This document shows, in pieces, positions 10,924 through 23,333 of a stretch of 64,000 nucleotides of DNA. Made by a program: the position numbers and the translations under genes. Positions within the stretch are counted from its first letter, which is position 1. The number at the start of each line of letters is the position of its first letter. The DNA is taken from NCBI GenBank assembly GCA_033239125.1, contig BSWB01000007.1:104707582-104771581 (forward strand). The letters run 5' to 3'. The notes beneath the pieces were generated by a model, which saw only the letters and a list, made by a program, of their open reading frames with translations, was not told where the DNA came from and did not search any database. The DNA comes from Fagopyrum homotropicum. Lineage: Eukaryota > Streptophyta > Magnoliopsida > Caryophyllales > Polygonaceae.

Positions 10924-12509
10924 TCACTGCGGTGGAGGCGGTGGTGGAAACGGGGAGAAGCTGGGATCATAGTACCGCCCGAACTGCTGGCGGTAGACAT
11001 CTCTCATCATGTGGTCGAGATCGTCGGCTTGTGCATCCCTAGCATCAGCACGAATCTCCAAAGCTCCAACCCTATCTGAAAGGTCGGTAGCCCACTGTGA
11101 CAGCTGCTCGTACCAACCAGGCGGCTGGCTGTACCACGCCGGTGCATCTGAAGGTGCTGGTGCAGGTGGCGGCTGTGCATGCCAAGGCGGTGAAGCTCCC
11201 ATCCGATCCGGCTGCGTCCTATACCAAGCAGGAGGATCTGCCATCCATGTCAGCCTCTCGCTCACACTAGCACGGCGAGAGGAAGAGCCAGATGCTCTAG
11301 CAGGGCGGGGAGAATGTCTAGGCATGTTGGGAACTGCATCCGGCTGATCCGGGAATGTACCAAAGTCATGATTAGCTCCTCCTCCTCCCTCATAATCATC
11401 TCCTCCTCTCATCTCCTCCTCCTCCTCTACAACTGGTGGTGGTGGAACGTAAGGAGGGGCTACCAATATGTTCGCATGCATAGCAGCGAACGTCGCCTTC
11501 CAGTTATGGCGTCCAGCCATAATGGAATACTCGGGGAGCCACTCTATACCTCTCCCGGTCCTACTCTCCTATGGCATAGCAGCATATGGTGGACCTCTAT
11601 GGGTGGGGAAGATGATGCCTCTAGTCATGAGGCTATGTAGTCCTAGGGGTGTAGCAGCAATACGCGTACAAGCTGAGAAATCTACCCCTAATTGTCGAGC
11701 AAGGTGGGTGACCATCCCACCATATCCAATGTTACCAGCCCTCTTATTCTTTAGCTTGCTCATAGTAGCAGCTAAGAGGGTGGCACAATCTGCAGGTCTA
11801 CCGTATAGCATACAGTAGAGAAGGAAAAGCTCATCTGTCTTGATTTTCTGAGGTGTCTCCGTCCTAGGGAAGAGACACTCAGAAAGTACCCTGTGAGCAA
11901 TCTTCAAGGCTAGGTGATACATCAACCTAGCCTTGGTATCAGCTGGCTGCCAACGGTCTTCGCTGGCGTAGATCATGGCGATCTCCTCCCAGAAATCCTT
12001 GGCGTACACGCCACTGGGGAAACGACCATTGAAGGTCTCGTGGAACCCAAAGAAGGCTCCAAACTCCCTGATGGAGAACTCATAATCTCTTTCCATCAGC
12101 CGGAAAGAGACAGTCCTATCGGCATGACTGTGCTGGAAGGAAACCACAAACTCCCTCGTGATCTCCTTATAAGCATCTTCCCGAATAGCGGAGAAGATGA
12201 CTAGACCGGCTCTATCTAAAAGCCAAGTAAGGTCTCCTATCACATGTAGAGACTCTAACTCCTCCAGCAGTAGGTATCTAGGTCCTATGACCGCTCTCTT
12301 ATGGATCCTCTCTAAAGCATCGAGATGATCCTCATGGATGGTAGGGATCCTAGGGAGAGGTGGTGATGGTGATGATGGAGGTGAAGGAGATGAAGGGGGT
12401 GGTGCTCTAGAAGAGGAAGAGGGTTGCCCTTCCTCTTTTTGTTCTTATCATTGTTTTTATCCTTATTCTTATCCTTGTTCCTACCGGACACTCTCCTCAC
12501 AAAATCCAT
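10924..12509 (-). pseudogene. Athila A env-position ORF (ATHILA ORF family), broken
   Basis: It is aligned with the intact 523-residue copy of B at 20943-22514. The start (MDFVRRVSGR, 12509) is in one frame, the domain core (12243-11569) in another, and the tail (11520-10924) follows a TAG where B has tryptophan (AMPWES), at about 11567-11569. There is at least one frameshift near 12430. The core matches the family signature seen in B: a FGAFFGFHETF block, KIAHRVLSECLF, DELFLLYCMLYG and GYGGMVTHLA. The tail is rich in Pro, Trp and Tyr and ends FSPFPPPP. No function can remain. Confidence 0.85.
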
Positions 12510-13309
12510 GTTTTGCTTAAAACCACGGTTTGTTCTTCAAATTCCACGGCCGTGGAACGTCCAGGAACCGTGGTTTGTCTCGAAAATTCTCAAAATCCAA
12601 CAGAAATTCACCAAATTCAGCAACAAGCAGCCCTAGACTAATTTCCTTCCAATTCCAATCAGTTCTCCTACAAATGCTATCAAAAACAAAGCCGAATCGA
12701 CAAAGAGAGAGAAAGAACCAAAAACCTAGGTTTTCGGATTTTGGAATCCGAATTGTGGCTTCTCCGGTGATTTGCCGCTCGAATCGTTGCTTGGATCTTG
12801 TTGGTGATTGGATTTGATTCAGTTTAGGCCAAAGAATCGTCAAAAACGATTAACGAATGAGGATTTTAGAGAAGGGGCGTGGATTCGGCGAAATAGGGCG
12901 TGGTTTGGGTTTTTGGTTTGTCTTTTGTGAAGAAACGTGGTTTATATAGTGGCCGTAAAAATTTTTGAAAATCACGGTCTGTCGGGGGGTTCCACAGCCG
13001 TGGAAATGTACGGAACCGTGGTTTTGGTGATTTTTTTCAGGCTTTTGAAAATTACGGTCACTGTAGCTGTCACGGCCGTGGTTTAGGCCGTGGAACTCTC
13101 TGTAATGCTCCAAAGTCCAAGTTTCGTCACTTTTCTTCAAACTTTCTCTTCCCCTTTCCTTTTTCACTGTTCCTACATCCAAAAACATGAACATACTGGA
13201 AGGTATCGAAGGCAAAGCAAAGCAAAAACGTCTAAACTAAACTAATCTATGAATCAAAAAAAAAAATGACAATGCAATACCTTGGGTTGCCTCCCAAAAA
13301 GCACTTTGT
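12510..13309 (-). other. Athila A spacer between pol and env-position ORF
   Basis: About 800 bases without a gene, closely similar to 22515-23333 of B. It carries CACGGCCGTG palindromes at 12545-12554 and 13071-13080 and several half or mutated versions (for example near 12993 and 13005). Its place before the third ORF makes it a candidate internal promoter or leader; that is inference. Confidence 0.55.
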
Positions 13310-16300
13310 TTAAGGTCCGTAGCTAGACCAAATTCGCAGTTTTTCGAGTGCGGTGGGCGCGAACTCTTCAGCTTGGAGTTCCGGTGTATACTTCTTGAGT
13401 CGTTGACCGTTCACCTTAAAGCTTCCGCCCGTTTCACCCCATACTTCAACTGCACCATGGGGAAAAATACGTTTGATTAGAAAAGGTCCGGTCCAACGAG
13501 ATTTAAGCTTACCTGGAAAGAGACGAAGCCTTGAATTGAAGAGGAGAACTTGATCTCCTTCTTTGAAGTCCTTTGGGATGATATGCTTATCATGCCAATG
13601 CTTTGCTCTTTCTTTGTAGATCTTGGCGTTTTCGTAAGCGTTCAAGCGAAGTTCTTCAAGTCATTTAGGTCCAAGAGACACTTTTCTCCCGCTTCCTTCA
13701 TGCTGAAGTTCAACCACTTGATTGCCCAAAACGCCTTGTGCTCCAACTCTACCGGTAAGTGACAAGACTTCCCATACACAAGGTTGTATGGTGTAGTTCC
13801 GATGAGAGTCTTATACGCAGTCCGGTACGCCCACAATGCGTCATCTAGCTTCAAGGACCAATCCTTCCTTGTCCTTGAAACCGTCTTCTCTAGGATTCCT
13901 TTGATCTCCCGGTTTGAGATCTCCACTTGTCCACTAGTTTGTGGATGATAAGGGGTGGCGATCTTGTGAGTCACCCCATACTTAGCTGGAAGAGCTTCAA
14001 AACGCCGGGCAATGAAATGAGAGCCTCCATCACTAATGATGGTCCGTGGTGTCCCAAATCGTGGGAAGATGGTCTTGTTAAAGAATTTAACCACTACCAT
14101 GGCATCATTGGTGGGAGAGGCAATCGCTTCAACCCATCTCGAAACATAATCAACCGCTAAAAGTATGTATTGGTTACCACAAGATGATGGGAAAGGTCCC
14201 ATGAAGTCTACTCCCCAAACGTCAAAGATCTCCACCTCTTGGATGTTGTTGAGAGGCATCTCATTCCTCCTAGATATATTTACTGTTCTTTGACAAGCAT
14301 CGCAGCAGGAAACAAAGGTTTGCACATCTTTAAATAGTGTAGGCCAAAAGAATCCAGATTGCAATACCTTAGCGCTAGTCTTGTTCGAACTAGCGTGTCC
14401 TCCACATGGTAGTGAATGACAATGGCGGATGACACTTTGCATCTCATCTTCTGGCACACATCGCTGAATGATGCCATCCGGACCTCTCTTAAAGAGGAGA
14501 GGTTCATTCCAAAAGTATTCCTGAACATCCTTAAAGAACTTCTTTCTTTGTGCGTAGGATAATCCGGGCGGTAATTCTTGACAAACCAAATAGTTAACAA
14601 AATCAGCAAACCATGGTTCGTTACCTTTGGCGATCACATCGATGCACTCCTCTATGATGTGTAAATGCTCATCCGGAAAGGAGTCATCTATAGGTAGATG
14701 GTCGTCCTCTAGATGTGTTAGACGACTCAAATGATCCGCAACAGAATTTTCCGAACCCTTCTTGTCGCGGATCTCTAGATCGAATTCTTGTAGGAGAAGA
14801 ATCCATCTAATTAGCCTTGGCTTCGCATCCTTCTTTGCAAGGAGGTACCGGATCGCAGCATGATCCGTGTATACAATCACCTTTGCACCTACAAGATAAG
14901 AGCGAAATTTGTCAATTGCATAAACGATAGCTAAAAACTCTTTTTCGGTAGTGGCGTAGTTGAGCTGCGCCTCATCTAGCGTCTTGCTAGCGTAATAGAT
15001 AGCGTGGGTTCGCCCTTCCTTTCTTTGTCCAAGGACAGCTCCTATAGCTACGTCACTTGCGTCACACATAACCTCAAAGGGAAGATTCCAATCCGGAGGT
15101 TGGATAATCGGGGCTGAAATTAGAGTTTCCCGAATCATATTAAACGCATCTAAACATTCCTTCGAAAACTCAAAAACTGCATCCTTCATCAATAGATTAG
15201 TTAGCGGTTTTGATATTTTAGAGAAGTCTTTTATGAAGCGCCTATAAAATCCAGCATGTCCTAGAAAACTTCTTATCCCTTTCACCGAAGTTGGGGGAGG
15301 AAGCTTTTCTATTATCTCTATTTTAGCTTTATCCACCTCAATCCCTTTACTAGAGATTAAGTGTCCTAGTACAATGCCTTTCTTTACCATAAATTGACAC
15401 TTTTCCCAATTAAGAACTAGGTTAGTGTCTTCACACCTTTGTAACACAAGAGCAAGGTTAGAAAGACAATTGTCAAAAGAGGAACCATAAACAGAGAAGT
15501 CATCCATAAAAACCTCCATGATTTCCTCTATGTATTCCGAGAAGATGGCCATCATGCACCTTTGAAAGGTGGCTGGGGCGTTGCAAAGCCCAAACGGCAT
15601 TCTCCTATAGGCGAACGTACCCCACGAGCACGTGAATGTGGTCTTCTCTTGATCATCCGGGTGTATCGGAATTTGAAAGAAACCACTATAACCGTCAAGA
15701 TAGCAAAAGTGCGAATGTTGTGCTAACCTTTCAAGCATTTGATCGATGAAGGGTAGTGGGAAGTGGTCCTTCCTCGTCGCGTTGTTTAGCTTGCGGTAGT
15801 CTATGCACATCCGCCATCCTGTTACGGTTCGGGTAGGAATGAGTTCGTTATTCTTGTTGGTGATGACCGTCATTCCTCCCTTCTTTGGAACCACTTGTAC
15901 CGGACTCACCCACTTGCTATCGGAGATAGGGTAGATGATACCTGCATCAAGAAGTTTAAGAATTTCTCTTGACAACCTCCTTCATGGTCGGATTTAACCG
16001 CCTTTGAGGTTGTCGCGAAGTCCTAAAGTCCTCTTCCATTAAGATCTTATGCATGCATAGGGAAGGTTTGATTCCAACTAAGTCCTCTATAGTATATCCT
16101 AAAGCTTTTCTATGTTTCTTAAGGACAACCATAAGCTTACTATGTTCATCTATGCTTAAATCGGAACTAACAATTACCGGAAAGGTAGAATTAGGTCCAA
16201 GAAATGCGTACCTTAAATGAGTAGGAAGTGGTTTCAATTCCATGACTATCGGAATTTCTAATGGCTCTTGAGGAATATCCGATGGTTCCTTAGAAGTGTC

Positions 16301-17823
16301 TAAGGGTGTAGAAGGAGTTGGAGAAGAATCAAGAGAAGTTGAGGAAGAGACACAATTACCTTCGGAAGCACCCAAAATTACGGCCTCTCTGACTTCTCCA
16401 CGGCCGTGATTTTGGGCGTGGAAAGTAAATACGGTTGCTCTGTTCTCTCCACAACCGTGTAACCCTCTGGAGTGCTCCATGCTTTTGTTGGTGAAATTCA
16501 CGGCCGTGGAATAGAGTGTATGACCGTGGATCCGTACGTTTTCTGCCTCATCGTGGAGTTTCTCAAACTCTTCTTCACATACTTCTTCTTGTGCTTCTAA
16601 GGCTTCAATTGCCTCATTGCACTCCTCTTCTTCCCCTATATCCGTTAGACTCATAGTAATAACCTTTTGCAAAGGATCTTTGAAGAGAATAGCACTTACC
16701 TCTTCTCTAGACAACCCTTCTTCATCTTGGATATTGAATATATCCTCATCAAAGATTGGTTCCTTCACTAGAGTGGAAAGAACGAACTCTACCTTCTCTT
16801 TTCCTATGTCAAAGGCGAGTCTAGCATTCTTGCAATCGACTATGCAGCCGGATGTTGCAAGAAACGGTCTTCCGAGAATGATCGGGACCGGACTATCTGC
16901 AGGAATGTCAAGCACAACAAAATCTATAGGAACATAGAATTTACCTAGCTTGACGGGGACGTCTTCAACAATACCGACGGGACGAGTTATGGATCGATCC
17001 GCCATGTACAACGTCATCTTCACCGGTTTAGGATCACCTAAACCAATCTTCCTACATAATGCAAGTGGGATGATGCTCACACTTGCTCCTAAGTCACATA
17101 ATGCATCATATGTGACATCTCCCACTCCTATAGGAATACAAAATGACCCCGGATCCTTTAGCTTTGGGGGCATCTTCTCTTTCATGGTTTTGATGAGATC
17201 CGAAGAATCCGAACTCATCTTAATCTCTCCAAAATCCTCTAGCTTTCTCTTGTTAGAGAGGATTTCCTTTAAGAACTTACCATAAACTGGCATACCTACA
17301 ATAGCATCAATGAAAGGTATATTAATATGCAATTTGCTCATGAGTTCTATAAACTTACCGAATTGCTTGTCTAGACGCGCTCTTGCTCTAGATTGCGAGA
17401 ACAGTAGGGGAGGTTTGTAAGTTGGAGGAGGAACGTAGACATCTTCTTTCTCCTTCTCCTTTTCTTTCTCTTTCTCAACGGGGACTTCTACAAACTTAGG
17501 CTGCGGGTCGGTAGTTGTGACTCCGCTCCTAGTTGTGATTGTCATCACCCTTCCTTTTGGGTTGTCCTCCGTCTTTCCTGGAAGTTTCCCTTGATTCCTA
17601 GGAACTTCCTCCGCATGGCTGAACATTTGGTTTTCTAAAACCTTTTGGGCTTTATCAACCTTAGTAATGTGATCATCAACCTTGATGATGCGAGTCTCCA
17701 AACCTTGAAGCTTGCCCAAAATTGTTTCCAACATGGGATCGGGCTTCTCTTTCCCCGAAGTACTTCCACCATTAGACGTTTGCCCCTGGCTTTTCAAAGG
17801 AGTGGAAGAAGAGGAAGGTGGAG
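13310..17823 (-). pseudogene. Athila A protease-RT-RNase H-integrase, frameshifted
   Basis: In sense order: protease with DLGAS (17857-15956 frame), a long linker, reverse transcriptase with YLDGYSGFF and FMDD, RNase H with CDASDVAIGAVLG, integrase with an HHCC zinc region, WGVDFMGPFP, ISDGGSHF and GQVEISNREIKG, and a GPFLIKR C-terminal part (13645-13310). Compared with B, A has lost 2 bases near 15966-15972, shifting the frame after VVK, and 1 base near 13655-13665 at the end of the integrase core. The upstream reading frame runs back into the LTR of B at 17829 only by chance. The start of this region is separated from gag by the insertion of B. Confidence 0.92.
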
Positions 17824-17828
17824 TTAGT

Positions 17829-19582
17829 TGTTCGCCCCTAAACGTGCGTGCAATCAAGCTTTAAATTTATAAAACTAGAATAAAAGCAAGCGAACCCGCA
17901 GTGTACGGATCGACGTAGATTAGCAAGTATTCCAAAGTATCGAACACAGGGATTTGGGGAGAATAAATTCGATCGTAGGTTATCAAGCAAGTGAATATAA
18001 GAACTTTGCAAATTATTGGGAAAACAACAATCCTAAAGATCCAAGTATCCAGCTGTGGCAATCGATTCAAGATATACTTAATGATATAAAGACAGAGTTG
18101 AGATATGCAAAGGTATACTAATGTAAGATAATCGTACGGTGAAGTTCCAAAAACCTTATATGACTCACCTGCAAGACACTCTCTATACAAGTTGTTGAGG
18201 CTTCAATATAGAAAGGTTCTAAAGGCAAGAATTAATTTCAAATACCCAAACTTGTAATCCAAGGATCAAGACTAACTAAATCGATTAAGGTTGTGACACT
18301 CACAATCGAGGTAGAGGTTGTTGAGGCTTCACTACCACCTAGAAAAGGCAAGCCTAAACTAAGTTAAAGCAAATCTTTAACTTTGGATTAAAGTAAAAGC
18401 AAGTTCGTAGACTTAAAGGAAATCACGGTTTGTTCTTGAGGTTCCACGGCCGTGGACTCAAGAACAGACCGTAATTTAAGGTTGTCGGCGATTCTCTCTA
18501 ACTCTCAGGGTCTAATTTGTTTACGATCGATCTATCATCATCTAAGCCACAACTATCAACCCTTCACCTTAGAATTGTTAAGGGTTTTTAGCCAACAATC
18601 ATCATTATGATGTCAAATTCAAAGATTAAAAGATTGAAAGATGAAAACTTCCGAAAACTTCCAATAAACTTCAAACCAATCTCAAAGTCACAATCAAGAA
18701 CGAATATCGTTAATAGATTCAGAATAAAACAAACAAACACAAACTTAGGAAAGAAGGAAGAACGGGATGTCAATCCGTCTTCTAAATCAAACCTAAACAA
18801 GAAGAGAAATCTTCTTGCAAACAATCTTCCGAATCTTCGATCTTCCGTCAATCCGGAAATCTCAATCACAATCTCCACCAAAGTGCGAGATTAGGGCAAA
18901 TCCAAGGATGAACGCTAAATCCGTCTTTTGCAAAAGTCGCAAAAATCTCTAAGCGGAGGTCGGAAATACGTCTAAGCCAAGGTGTAAAAACACGTGTAAA
19001 GCGAGGTGACGGAATCTCTCTTCATCCGTCCTTTTATAGTGTATGATGAAGTAGCGGCCCGGCCCAATCTTTTAAAAGATCGTGGCTTAAAATGTGGCGA
19101 AAAAGATCGCCAAGATCACGGTCGTGGAAGGTTCCACGACCGTAATTTAGAGCGTGGAATTCAACACGGTTTGAACCATGGATTCCACGACCGTAAAAGC
19201 TTCTGGAATGAACCACGCTTCTCCTGCAGGGTTCCACGGCCGTGGAACTGAACGTGGAATGTAGTACGGCCGTATTTTAGAGCGTGGTTTAGGGCAAGAA
19301 CGTGATTCTTCCCTAGCCTCGTGCATTCCTCAAGTTAGTTCTCTTTTGGCTCCTAAGAATGCCCTCAATCCATGAACATACTCAATCAACTCAACCTTCC
19401 TAAATTCCGTTCGGAAATGGCTCTTAATCACCTACAATCAACATAGAACTTGTGTAGACATCCATATCGACAATATAGGCAAACTAGCTCACAAATGCAA
19501 CAATGCTCAATCAAAGACTATCAATATGAATCAAATACACTTAGAAAACGTGCCTAAAATATCACAATATTTCATGCTAACA
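17829..19582 (-). repeat. Athila B 3' LTR
   Basis: 1754 bp, TGTTCGCC...GCTAACA on the plus strand, same length as 29362-31115. By eye the two differ at about 24 sites, with no length change. CACGGCCGTG occurs at 18445-18454 and 19235-19244, with many half-sites around 19120-19290. The minus-strand TATA element TATAAAAG is at 19031-19038. It is related to the LTRs of A but clearly diverged. Confidence 0.95.
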
Positions 19583-20942
19583 AATAACCCCATACTTAAC
19601 ACTTGCTTGTCCCTAAGCAAGGTCTTTCAAAAGCTTTAAAACAAGAGTTAGGATGAAATATGTATACCTTCTCAAAGCAATACTTCTTTTTGATGAATGT
19701 GCCTTCTAAAGAGTAGATCATTCTCAAATCTTGCTTCAATCGTTTATAAGACTTTCATACACTTAATCAAAGAGTAAAAAGTAAAGAAAACTCTTGAATC
19801 AATCAAACTTCCATACAAACATCATAACCCTTAAACATTATCAAAATCAATCATAAGAAACTTCAATTTAGATCACCAAGCCATATAACATTCTCTTGAT
19901 CTTAAGGACTTTCAAAGAAAAAGGTCTAGAATGTGGAAAGGGAAGGAAACTTTAAGGAATGTGGTGCATGAATCCGGGAAAGTGGACAACTACTCCTTCT
20001 TCTTCTTTTGCGGTTTCCGCAACACCTTCAACTTAGAGCTTCGCTCTCTTCTTTTCATTTTTCGACTTTACTTTTGGAGTTATGGACAGAGGTGCACAAA
20101 AACCAAAGCCTAGGAGATTGGCGTTTCTCAATTTTTATGAGATGCCTCAAACCCTTAGCGCACATACCATAATCCGCTAGGAATATCGCTCAATCCGACT
20201 TTGGCAAGACAAAAACACCCGGCTATGTGAATGGTGCCGAGTTACTCATCATCATGATTGACTTCCCCAAACCTACAATTTCTTTCTATTCTTTTGATTG
20301 CAAATAATTGCTCTCATGGCCCTCCCACATCAAACATGCCTTTTTCATTCACTTTTCCAAATCCCCGGATAGGTAAAGGAGGTCACTATTTCAATGAGGA
20401 GCTAAATGATCAAAGAAAGAAGAAAGAAAATATCGAATTGCCTTAATCATCTCAACAAGAAGTATAAGAACTTATAGTGTGATTTCAACTTCAATTTCTC
20501 AACATGATTTAAGTAACATTCATCACATTATGAAACTTGCAAAAGAGGTATAATCAACTCATTTATTTCCTTTTCAATTCACTATTCTTTTAAGCATGCA
20601 ATTGTCATCAAACTCAATTCACAAGTATTGATTATCATAGAAATCATCTCAATTCCTTAGAAGCACAAAATTTTCAAAATTTTTCAATTTTTATGGGTTT
20701 TTCAAGTTCTTTTTCATGCAATGCAATAACGAAACATGCAACAATATAATGAACATGCAAGATAGTCTCGAATAGAAGCAAACATAGTGAGTAAGAGTTA
20801 TTACAACTTTTAGTCACACCCCACCCCATACTTGGGACGAACATTGTCCCTAATGTTTAAAAGAAAGAAAGAAAAGAAGAAAAGAAAAAGAAACTCACAA
20901 AATGGCGGTGGAGCGGCTAAAGCTAAACGGTCATGCAATCAA
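19583..20942 (-). other. Athila B non-coding region between env-position ORF and 3' LTR
   Basis: It matches 9563-10923 of A with small indels. There is no supported gene; plus-strand frames in it are short and not shared in a coding pattern. The segment next to the LTR reads AAGTATGGGGTTATT on the minus strand, the candidate polypurine tract. Confidence 0.6.
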
Positions 20943-22514
20943 TCACTGCGGTGCTGGTGGAGGCGGGAATGGAGAGAAGCTAGGATCATAAAACCGCCCA
21001 AACTGCTGGCGGTAGACATCCCTCATCATGTGATCGAGGTCGTCCAAGCATCCATCTCTAGCATCGGCTCGGATCTCCAATGCTCCTACTCTCTCCGAAA
21101 GACCAGTAGCCCAATCCGGCATCTGCTCATACCATCCCGGAGCCTGACTGTACCATGCTGGAGCGTCGGATGGTGCTGGTGCTGGTGCTGATGGCTTCTC
21201 TGTGGACCATGGAGGTGGAACTCCATACCATGCAGGAGGCGTAGTCATCCACGTAGGTCTCTCACTCACGCTAGCGCGGCGAGAAGACGAGCCTGAAGCT
21301 CTAGCTGGACGTGGAGAACGTCTAGGCACATCGGGGGCCGCATCCGGCTGATCCGGAAACGTGCCATACTCCTGCTCTGCTCCTCCTCCACCCTCAAACT
21401 GATCTCTCATCTCCTCCTCCTCAACAACTGGTGGTGGGACATATGGGGGAGCTGCAATCCTGTTCGCATGCATAGCAGCGAACGTCTCCTTCCAATTATG
21501 GCGTCCTGCCATAATGGAATACTCCTGCAGCCACTCAATACCTCTACCCGTCCTGCTCTCCCAAGGCATGGCCGCATAAGGCGGACCTCTATGTGTGGGG
21601 AAGATGAGACCTCTAGTCATGAAGGCATGAAGTCCTAAGGGAACGGCCGGTATACGGGTACACGCAGAAAAGTCAACTCCCAAACTCCTAGCAAGGTGGG
21701 TAACTATCCCACCATATCCAATGTTGCCCTTCCTCTTGTTCTTGAGCTTGCTCATAGTAGCAGCCAAGAGAGTGGCACAGTCAGCTCGGCGCCCATACAG
21801 CATAGAATACAGCAAAAAGAGCTCATCCGTCTTGATCTTTTGGGGCGTCTCCGTCCGAGGAAAGAGACACTCCGAAAGAACACGGTGAGCAATCTTCAAG
21901 GCGAAGTGGTACATCAACTTAGCCTTGGTGTCAACAGGTTGCCAGCGGTCCTCGCTGGCGTAGATCATCGCTACCTCCTCCCAAAAGTCCTTGGCGTAAA
22001 CGCCACTAGGAAAGCGACCGTTAAAGGTCTCATGAAACCCGAAGAAAGTCCCGAACTCGCGGATGGAAAAGTCATAGTTTCTTTCCATAAGACGGAAAGA
22101 AACGGTCCTATCTACATGGCTATGTTGAAAGGACGTCACTACCTCCCTCGTAATCTCCTTATAGGCGTCTTCTCGGATAGCCGAGAAGATCACTAGTCCG
22201 GCTCTATCCAAGAGCCAAGTAAGATCCTCTATGATGTTAAGAGGAGCTAGATCCTCCAATAACAAGTACCTAGGTCCAATCACAGCTCTCTCGTGGATCC
22301 TCTCGAATGCATCGAGGTGATCCTCATGAATGGTCGGGACTCTAGGGCTAGGAGGTGAGGGTGATGAAGGTGATGATGGAGGTGAAGGGGAAGAGGGTGG
22401 TGGTGCTCTAGAGGATGAGGAAGAAGAGGGATTACCCTTCCTCTTCTTGTTCTGATCATTCTTTTTCTCTTTAATCCTCCCTGAAACTCTCCTTACGAAA
22501 TCCATTACTGTCAA
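20943..22514 (-). CDS. Athila B env-position ORF (ATHILA ORF family), intact
   Basis: 523 codons without a stop. Layout: a basic start with KKKRK-like clusters (residues 13-28), a Ser/Pro-rich linker (29-60), a globular domain of about residues 70-330 with FGTFFGFHETF, YAKDFWEE, KIAHRVLSECLF, TDELFLLYSMLYG and GYGGIVTHLA, then an acidic and Pro/Trp/Tyr-rich tail ending FSPFPPPPAPQ. The globular part matches the ATHILA ORF family found in Arabidopsis Athila elements. It lies where an env gene would be, but I see no signal peptide or membrane segment, so an envelope role is not supported by the sequence. The function is unknown. A second ATG is three codons in. Confidence 0.8.
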   Translation of the reverse strand: MTVMDFVRRVSGRIKEKKNDQNKKRKGNPSSSSSSRAPPPSSPSPPSSPSSPSPPSPRVPTIHEDHLDAFERIHERAVIGPRYLLLEDLAPLNIIEDLTWLLDRAGLVIFSAIREDAYKEITREVVTSFQHSHVDRTVSFRLMERNYDFSIREFGTFFGFHETFNGRFPSGVYAKDFWEEVAMIYASEDRWQPVDTKAKLMYHFALKIAHRVLSECLFPRTETPQKIKTDELFLLYSMLYGRRADCATLLAATMSKLKNKRKGNIGYGGIVTHLARSLGVDFSACTRIPAVPLGLHAFMTRGLIFPTHRGPPYAAMPWESRTGRGIEWLQEYSIMAGRHNWKETFAAMHANRIAAPPYVPPPVVEEEEMRDQFEGGGGAEQEYGTFPDQPDAAPDVPRRSPRPARASGSSSRRASVSERPTWMTTPPAWYGVPPPWSTEKPSAPAPAPSDAPAWYSQAPGWYEQMPDWATGLSERVGALEIRADARDGCLDDLDHMMRDVYRQQFGRFYDPSFSPFPPPPAPQ

Positions 22515-23333
22515 GAATCACGGTCTATTCTAGCCTTTCCACGGCCGTGGTTCTTCCAGGAACCGTGGTTTGTCTGTTTCTTTCGCAAATCTCAGCAAAC
22601 AACTCTCAAATTCAACAAACAGGCAGCCCTAATCTAGTTCCTTCCAATTTCAATCAGTTCTTCCTAAAATCTCTAACAAAAACGAACCGAATCGAAAAAG
22701 ATCAAGAAGAGTGGAAAAACCTATTTTTCGGATTTAAAAATCCGAATTGTGCGTTCCTTGGTGAATTTCTGCTCGATTCGTCGCTTGGATCTTGTTGGTG
22801 GTCGAATTTGCTTCAATTTGGGAAGAAGAATCGTTAAAAACGATTAACGAACGAAGAATTGGAGGAGGGGGCGTGGATTCGGCGTTTAAGTCGTGGAAGA
22901 GGGTTTTGTGGAGTGATTTTTGTGAAGAACGTGGTTTATATAGTCACAGGCAAAATTTTGAAAATCACGGTCTGTCGGGGTGTTCCACGGCCGTGGAATT
23001 GTACGGAACCGTGGTTTTGGTGATTTTTCAAAGGCTTTTGGAAATTACGGTCACTGTAGCTGTCACGACCGTGGTTTAGGCCGTGGAACTCTCTGTAAAG
23101 CTCCAAAGTCCAAATTTCGTCACTTTTCTTCAACATTATCCTTCCCTTTTCCTTTTCCATCGTTCCTACATCCAAAAACACGAACATACCGGAAGGAATC
23201 GAAGGCAAAAATAAAGCGAAAACGTCTATACTAAGCTAATCTATGAATCGAAAACAAAAACAAAAATGCAATACCTTGGGTTGCCTCCCAAGAAGCGCTT
23301 TGTTTAAGGTCCGTAGCTAGACCAATCTCGCAC
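22515..23333 (-). other. Athila B spacer between pol and env-position ORF
   Basis: Non-coding, conserved with 12510-13309 of A. It has CACGGCCGTG at 22540-22549 and 22986-22995 and variant palindromes near 23065. It would be the leader of any transcript for the following ORF. Confidence 0.55.

Noticed and set aside
10924..11640. Overlapping plus-strand frames at 11009-11347 and 11314-11640
   Set aside because: Antisense of the Pro/Trp-rich tail of the env-position ORF.
12312..12509. His-rich 65-residue protein
   Set aside because: It is the frameshifted Pro/Ser linker of the env-position ORF of A; the B copy gives the proper frame.
17829..17857. Gag-pol of A reading back into the LTR of B as a fused protein
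   Set aside because: The extension has no ATG and is only about ten codons; it is a chance continuation across the junction.
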